A stretch of DNA of 11,901 nt from Bacillota bacterium. Lineage in GTDB: Bacteria > Bacillota > Sulfobacillia > JAJZYS01 > JAJYTV01. The notes beneath the pieces are model-generated. The model saw only the letters and a list, made by a program, of their open reading frames with translations, ran no database searches and was not told the origin of the DNA. The stretch lies in contig JAJZIE010000060.1 in the NCBI GenBank assembly GCA_021810725.1, positions 1 through 11,901 of the forward strand. Direction: 5' to 3'. The position numbers were made by a program, and so were the translations under genes. Positions 8,348 to 11,901 of this stretch are shown here, in pieces; the stretch's first letter is position 1; each line of letters opens with the position of its first letter.

Positions 8348-8515
8348 TCAGGTGCAGGGCGGAGCGGTCGTGAAGCCGCAGAGCGGGCAACTCACCTGAC
8401 CGCGCGGCTCCGCTACGAGGCGCGCGAGCTGGCAGTTGGGGCAGAGCTGGCCCGGCGAGAGCGCAGGCGGGGCTTCGGGACGCGGTGTCTCAGGGCCTGG
8501 CAGTTCGATGGACAC
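8348..8515 (-). CDS. 55-residue zinc-ribbon microprotein
   Basis: I do not recognise a named family. The product begins MSIELPGPETPRPEAPP, a proline-rich and probably disordered stretch, then has LCPNCQLARLV and VSCPLCGFTT: C25-x2-C28-x14-C43-x2-C46, the layout of a small zinc ribbon, with C54 near the end. The evidence for a real gene is the paired CxxC motifs, the GTG start at 8515-8513 with AGGAGAGG 8 bases upstream (8531-8524), and a hairpin just after the stop. The frame stays open further upstream to about 8635, but that part lies over the divergent carboxypeptidase and shows no zinc-ribbon sequence. The gene is divergent from the M32 gene with a 67-base shared leader, and convergent with the S58 peptidase. 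A role as a metal-binding adaptor or regulator is only a guess. Confidence 0.62.
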   Translation of the reverse strand: MSIELPGPETPRPEAPPALSPGQLCPNCQLARLVAEPRGQVSCPLCGFTTAPPCT

Positions 8516-8523
8516 GTCTCGCA

Positions 8524-8531
8524 CCTCTCCT
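8524..8531 (-). promoter_or_regulatory. Ribosome binding site of the zinc-ribbon microprotein
   Basis: AGGAGAGG on the minus strand ends 8 bases before the GTG at 8515-8513. It is the main evidence for translation initiation here. Confidence 0.6.
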
Positions 8532-8566
8532 GTCGAAGGTATCCCGGCTTGGGAAGCAAGGCAAGC

Positions 8567-8574
8567 GGAAGGGG
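8567..8574 (+). promoter_or_regulatory. Ribosome binding site favouring a TTG start for the M32 gene
   Basis: GGAAGGGG is 8 bases before TTG 8583, where the family's N-terminus begins. The in-frame ATG at 8508 has no such site and would overlap the divergent zinc-ribbon start. Confidence 0.6.
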
Positions 8575-8582
8575 CGACCGGC

Positions 8583-10085
8583 TTGGCAGATCGGCTTGCG
8601 GAGTTGACGAGGCGGCTTCTCGAGATCGACGACATCGAGCGCGCGGCGGCCGTGCTCGGCTGGGACCAGATGACCTACATGCCGCAGGGCGGCAACCAGG
8701 GCCGCGGCGAGCAGCTGGCGACCCTCGCGTCGTTGGCGCACGAGCGGCTCGTGAGCCCCGAGTTCGGCGATGCCCTGAAGGCGTTCGCCGAGGAGGCGCA
8801 GGATGCGCCCGAGGACGATGTCCGGCACGCCTTCCTGCGCACCGTGCAGCGCGCCTACGACCAGGCGACGAAGCTGCCGCAGGAGCTCGTCGCGCGCCAG
8901 ATGCGCCTGACGACGGAGGCGTACGAGTCGTGGGTCGCCGCCCGGGCGGCGAAGGACTTTTCGGTGTTCGCGCCCGCGTTCGCCAAGATGGTCGACCTGA
9001 GCCGCGAGATCGCCGAGGCGCTCGGCTACCGCGAAGAGCCGTACGACGCGCTGCTCGACCTCTCCGAACCAGGCATGACGACGAAGGCCGCGGCCGACCT
9101 GCTCGGCGAGCTCAAGGCGAGCCTCGTGCCCCTGGTGCAGGCGATCGCCGAGCACAAGGACCGCGTCGATCGCGGCATCCTCTATGGCCACTTCGCCGAC
9201 GAGACGCAGTGGCGGCTCGGCCTCGAGGCGATCACGGCGTTCGGCTTCGATTTCAGCCGTGGCCGCCAGGACCGCTCGATCCACCCCTTCACCACCTCGT
9301 TCGGCGTCGGCGATGTCCGCATCACGACGCGCATCATCGAGGACACGTTCGCGTCCGCGTTCTTCAGCACCTTGCACGAGGGCGGACATGGCCTCTACGA
9401 GCAGGGACTCCCCGCCGAGTGGGCTCGCACGCCCCTCGGGCAGGCCATCTCGAGCGGTGTGCACGAGTCCCAGTCACGCCTCTGGGAGAATCTCGTCGGC
9501 CGCTCGCGCCCCTTCTGGCGCTACTTCCTGCCGAAGGCCCAGGCAGCGTTCCCGAGCCAGTTCGGCCATGTGAGCGTCGAAGACATGTACCGGGCCGTCA
9601 ACTACGTCGAGCCTTCGCTGATCCGCGTCGACGCGGACGAGGTGACGTACAACCTGCACATCGCGGTCCGGTTCGAGGTGGAACGGGCCCTGATGCGGGG
9701 CGAGATCGCCGCGAGGGATGTGCCGGAGGCCTGGCGGGCCTAGAAGCAGGAGTATCTCGGCGTCGTGCCGCCGGACGACCTCGTGGGTGCCCTGCAGGAC
9801 ATCCATTGGACGGGCGGCCTGGGCGGTTTCATCGGCTACACCGTGGGCAACGTCGTCTCGGCGCAGATCTGGGCGGCGGCCGGCCAGGCGATCGGCGACC
9901 TCCCGGAGCGCATCGCGCAGGGCGACTTCGCGCCGCTGCTCGCGTTCCTGCGCCGGGAGCTCCACCAGCTCGGCTCGCGCGAGACGACGGACGGCTTCCT
10001 GCGCAAGGCGACCGGGCAGGGACTCACCACCCGTCCGTATCTCGCGTACATCAAGGGCAAGTTCAGCGAGCTCTACGGCCTCTGA
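8583..10085 (+). pseudogene. M32 family (thermostable carboxypeptidase 1) metallocarboxypeptidase, interrupted by in-frame TAG
   Basis: M32 enzymes are cytosolic, metal-dependent carboxypeptidases of about 500 residues that trim C-terminal amino acids. Read through, this gene has 500 sense or amber codons before TGA 10083-10085. It opens MADRLAELTRRLLEIDDIE, then AAVLGWDQMTYMPQGG, the usual family start. The metal site HEGGH is at 265-269, with the third ligand probably E295 in GVHESQSRLWEN. A family block, ADEVTYNLHIAV, follows. Codon 387 is TAG, between PEAWRA and KQEYLG, where relatives continue without a break. After it, the last 113 residues match the family (LQDIHWTGGLGG, YIKGKFSELYGL). 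The 386-residue product would keep the metal ligands but lose the C-terminal helical portion, so activity is doubtful. TTG 8583 is chosen on its ribosome site; ATG 8508 is the alternative. The reading frame is otherwise undamaged. Confidence 0.9.
9741..9743 (+). other. In-frame amber codon within the M32 gene
   Basis: TAG splits the frame between PEAWRA and KQEYLG. A single change from AAG, CAG, GAG or TGG would explain it; alignment to the family's usual W-x-x-K pattern favours lysine. Downstream in-frame codons are well conserved. An AGGAG at 9748-9752 stands 12 bases before an in-frame GTG (9765), which could allow weak re-initiation of a 106-residue C-terminal piece. Confidence 0.85.
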
Positions 10086-10109
10086 GCGAGACTGTGCGCT
10101 GAGGCATGA

Positions 10110-10145
10110 TCAGGGCGCCCGTGGCCGGAGGCACGGGCGCCCTGA
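10110..10145. terminator. Perfect 14-bp hairpin between convergent genes (bidirectional terminator candidate)
   Basis: TCAGGGCGCCCGTG (10110-10123) pairs exactly with CACGGGCGCCCTGA (10132-10145) around an 8-base loop. An outer GTGCGC (10094-10099) can also pair with GCGCAC (10152-10157). It occupies the 72-base gap between the M32 stop and the stop of the CBS-ACT gene. There is no T-run on either side, so termination would rest on stem strength. Confidence 0.7.
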
Positions 10146-10157
10146 ACGATTGCGCAC

Positions 10158-10766
10158 TCAGTCGAGCAGGCGGAAGCCCGCGAGTTTCAGGGCGTCACGC
10201 GCGGAAGCGGCCGCCTCGTCCGGCACATAGATGGTGCCGAAGCGCTGGTCGCCGTGCGGGTGCGAGAGGTAGGTCGCCTGTACGTTGGCGCCCGTTCCCG
10301 CCACCGCCGCGAGCGCCCGGGCCATCTCGCCCGGCCGGTCGCCGACGTGGAAGTGCAGCCGGGTCGCGTAGTCGATGTCGAGGATCTCGTCGAAGAAGCG
10401 GTTGAGCTGCGGCCAGCCGAGCAGGCCGACGACGTCCCCCTGCTCGTTCGCCACGAGCACAGCCCGGCTCGGCCGGCGCCAGAGCGCCTTGGCCGCGAGT
10501 TCGATCGGCGCGGACTCGGGCAAGGTCTCGACGTGCTCCGCGATCGTGGCGATCGGGCGATCGGGGTCGGCCTTCATGCCGTGCATCACGGAGCCGGCGA
10601 GGTGTTCGAGAATGCTGCGCATGCGCACGATGCGCCCGCGCGGCTGCTCGTCGAGCACGAGGCATGTGAGCTGCGCGTCCAGAAGATGCGTGTAGGCTTC
10701 ACCAAGCGTTGCAACGGGGGAAATCAGCGATCGGTCCAGGGGCAGCATCAGGGCTCCGAGCAACAT
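10158..10766 (-). CDS. AcuB-like CBS-CBS-ACT domain protein
   Basis: This 202-residue cytosolic protein has two CBS motifs followed by a C-terminal ACT-like domain, the same order and nearly the same length as Bacillus AcuB (about 214). CBS1 covers about residues 8-60 and CBS2 about 70-130, including SRAVLVANEQGDVVGLLGWPQLN. The ACT-like part runs from about 134, with RLHFHVGDRPGEMARALAAV. CBS pairs usually bind adenine nucleotides and ACT domains bind amino acids, so it is probably a small-molecule sensor acting on a partner. No catalytic domain is present. The ATG at 10766-10764 overlaps the upstream transporter's stop as TGATG, which supports that start and translational coupling. A second ATG seven codons in, with GGAG 5 bases before it, is an alternative. 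No other acuABC genes are nearby, so an acetoin role is not implied. Confidence 0.88.
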   Translation of the reverse strand: MLLGALMLPLDRSLISPVATLGEAYTHLLDAQLTCLVLDEQPRGRIVRMRSILEHLAGSVMHGMKADPDRPIATIAEHVETLPESAPIELAAKALWRRPSRAVLVANEQGDVVGLLGWPQLNRFFDEILDIDYATRLHFHVGDRPGEMARALAAVAGTGANVQATYLSHPHGDQRFGTIYVPDEAAASARDALKLAGFRLLD

Positions 10767-11701
10767 CAGGCATCAGGCCTCCCGCCTGCGGTTACTGGGG
10801 TGGGTTCTGCTTCGCCGGCCTCGCTCCTGCCGCTCTGCCGCGCAAGTGCCAGCATGGCGCCCAGGATCAGCGCGCCGCCGACGTATTGCGGCCAGGCCAG
10901 GGCCTGACCGAGCACGAGGAAGGCGCTGATCGCGGCCGACAGCGGCTCGGCCGTCGCCGCGATGCCGACGACGGTGGGGCGCACGTGGGTCAGGGCATAG
11001 ATGTACAGGGCAAACGGCACCAGGGTGCCGAGCACGACGACAAAGGCGATGAGAAGTAGGCTGCCCGTCGTCACCTGACCGATGCCGTGAAGCCAGAGCG
11101 GCCAGGGGATGCTGGCCGCGACGGCTCCGAAGAGGAAACCGTAGGCCGTGGTGACAAAGGCGCCACGCCGGCGAATGAGACCGCTCGGATAGATGGTGTA
11201 GAAGGCGAGGCTGAATGCCGACAGGAGTCCGAAGAGGACGCCGATCGGCTCGAGCCTCAGGCCGCCGTGGCCCAGCACGAGCAGGATCGTGCCGCCGAGG
11301 GCGAGAACGAGGGCCAGCGCCTCGGCCGGCGCCGGGGCGCGCCGCTCGCTGACGACGAAGAAGAGCGCGATCAGCGATGGGGCCAGGTATTGCAGGAAGG
11401 TCGCCATGGCGACGCCGATGCGCGCGATCGCGAAAAAATAGGAGAACTGTACGAGCAGGAAGCCGAAGAGGCCGAAGATCGCGAGGCGGCCGAGATCCGG
11501 CCACGGCACCGATAGGCGCCCGGGCCCGCGCGAGGCGAGGACCAGCATGAGGATCACGGCGGCGCCCCAGAGCCGCACGACCACGAGGAAGAGCGGCGAG
11601 AAGCCGTCGTGGGTGAAGAGCAGCTGGGCGGCCGTGCCGCTCAGCCCCCAGAGGCTCGCCGCGAGGAGCACGAGCAGGATGCCGCGGACGCTCCCGGGCA
11701 C
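10766..11701 (-). CDS. EamA/DMT-superfamily inner-membrane transporter
   Basis: A 311-residue drug/metabolite transporter, typically an exporter of amino acids or other small metabolites. About ten hydrophobic segments are visible, in two EamA repeats: roughly 7-27, 35-56, 70-91, 93-116, 122-141, 147-168, 178-198, 206-230, 238-262 and 268-289. Repeat 1 ends in the typical IARIGVAMATFLQYLAPSL block (about residues 92-110); repeat 2 has the matching VVGIAATAEPLSAAIS. The C-terminal 25 residues are polar. The GTG start at 11701-11699 lies 2 bases after the dehydratase stop and has only a weak ribosome site, so coupled translation is likely. The stop overlaps the next gene's ATG. The substrate cannot be told from sequence. 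Its place between a threonine/serine dehydratase and an ACT-domain protein suggests an amino acid or keto acid, by inference. Confidence 0.92.
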   Translation of the reverse strand: MPGSVRGILLVLLAASLWGLSGTAAQLLFTHDGFSPLFLVVVRLWGAAVILMLVLASRGPGRLSVPWPDLGRLAIFGLFGFLLVQFSYFFAIARIGVAMATFLQYLAPSLIALFFVVSERRAPAPAEALALVLALGGTILLVLGHGGLRLEPIGVLFGLLSAFSLAFYTIYPSGLIRRRGAFVTTAYGFLFGAVAASIPWPLWLHGIGQVTTGSLLLIAFVVVLGTLVPFALYIYALTHVRPTVVGIAATAEPLSAAISAFLVLGQALAWPQYVGGALILGAMLALARQSGRSEAGEAEPTPVTAGGRPDA

Positions 11702-11703
11702 GC

Positions 11704-11901
11704 TCAGCCGACGACCTGACGCATGTAATCCAGGGAGATGTTGCCGCCCGAGAGCACGGCGGCGCTCGGCAGGTCCCGAGAGACCTTGCCCGACATGAAC
11801 GCTGCGTAGGCCACGGCCCCCGAAGGCTCCACGACCAGCTTCTCGCGCCAGAGCAGGGAGCGCACCGCCGCGAGGATCTCTTCCTCCGTTACGATGACCA
11901 C
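11704..11901 (-). CDS. Threonine/serine dehydratase-like PLP enzyme, C-terminal 65 residues (5' end beyond window)
   Basis: The visible C-terminus reads VVIVTEEEILAAVRSLLWRE, then KLVVEPSGAVAYAAF and AVLSGGNISLDYM. This is the classic end of fold-type II threonine ammonia-lyase (TdcB, or short IlvA) and of related serine dehydratases and racemases. The enzyme deaminates threonine to 2-oxobutyrate, the isoleucine precursor, or serine to pyruvate. The SGGN block packs near the PLP ring nitrogen. The protein ends right after this block, so it has no C-terminal ACT regulatory domain of the long IlvA type. The PLP lysine and glycine loop lie outside the window. It heads the minus-strand operon and its stop is 2 bases from the transporter start. 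Confidence 0.82.
   Translation of the reverse strand: MVIVTEEEILAAVRSLLWREKLVVEPSGAVAYAAFMSGKVSRDLPSAAVLSGGNISLDYMRQVVG

Noticed and set aside
7146..8390. A 414-codon open frame on the minus strand opposite the S58 peptidase
   Set aside because: No recognisable motifs, and it lies wholly over a well-supported plus-strand gene and two hairpins. It is a GC-driven shadow.
8508..8582. ATG at 8508 as the start of the M32 gene
   Set aside because: There is no ribosome site before it, it adds 25 residues not seen at family N-termini, and it overlaps the divergent zinc-ribbon start. TTG 8583 has GGAAGGGG at ideal spacing. I keep it as a possible alternative.
9741..9743. Genome-wide reassignment of TAG to an amino acid
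   Set aside because: addA (7175-7177) and the S58 peptidase (8262-8264) both end in TAG at normal family C-termini, so TAG works as a stop in this genome.

Overview
The window is about 11.9 kb of dense, GC-rich bacterial chromosome (roughly two-thirds or more G+C by eye). It uses GTG and TTG starts freely, behind strong AGGAGG-type ribosome sites. An AddAB-type recombination nuclease whose AddB carries four iron-sulfur cysteines, and an AcuB-like CBS-CBS-ACT protein, suggest a high-GC member of the Bacillota (Firmicutes) or a close relative. This placement is inferred from gene content only. I found no RNA genes, insertion sequences, CRISPR arrays, prophage genes or transfer signatures, and there is no gene-free stretch over 300 bases.

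Layout, left to right. (1) 1-816, minus strand: a branched-chain aminotransferase (ilvE), cut by the window's left edge. (2) 817-958: a divergent intergenic region with two small hairpins ahead of the next operon. (3) 959-7177, plus strand: addB and addA, overlapping by 20 bases. They form the helicase-nuclease that processes double-strand breaks. addA is intact. addB has a single-base frameshift near 1800-1810. (4) 7227-8264, plus strand: an S58/P1-type (DmpA-like) self-cleaving aminopeptidase, 49 bases after addA. (5) 8265-8347: two hairpins in a convergent gap. (6) 8348-8515, minus strand: a 55-residue zinc-ribbon microprotein that is easily missed because it starts with GTG. (7) 8583-10085, plus strand: an M32 zinc carboxypeptidase interrupted by an in-frame TAG at 9741-9743. 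(8) 10110-10145: a perfect 14-bp hairpin between convergent genes. (9) 10158-11901, minus strand: a tight three-gene operon. In order of transcription it holds the end of a threonine/serine dehydratase (cut by the right edge), an EamA/DMT transporter and the AcuB-like CBS-CBS-ACT protein.

How the genes relate. The central operon combines DNA break repair with a peptidase. Two peptidases (S58 and M32) lie within 3 kb of each other. The right-hand operon and the left-edge ilvE both touch branched-chain amino acid metabolism: a PLP dehydratase, a probable metabolite exporter and a small ligand-sensing protein on one side, a transaminase on the other.

The most notable observations are the two one-base lesions in otherwise well-preserved genes (addB frameshift, M32 amber codon), an AddB that appears to have lost its N-terminal Walker A loop, the zinc-ribbon microprotein, and the dehydratase-exporter-sensor operon. 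I see no clear undescribed multi-gene system. Most of the window is recognisable housekeeping content.
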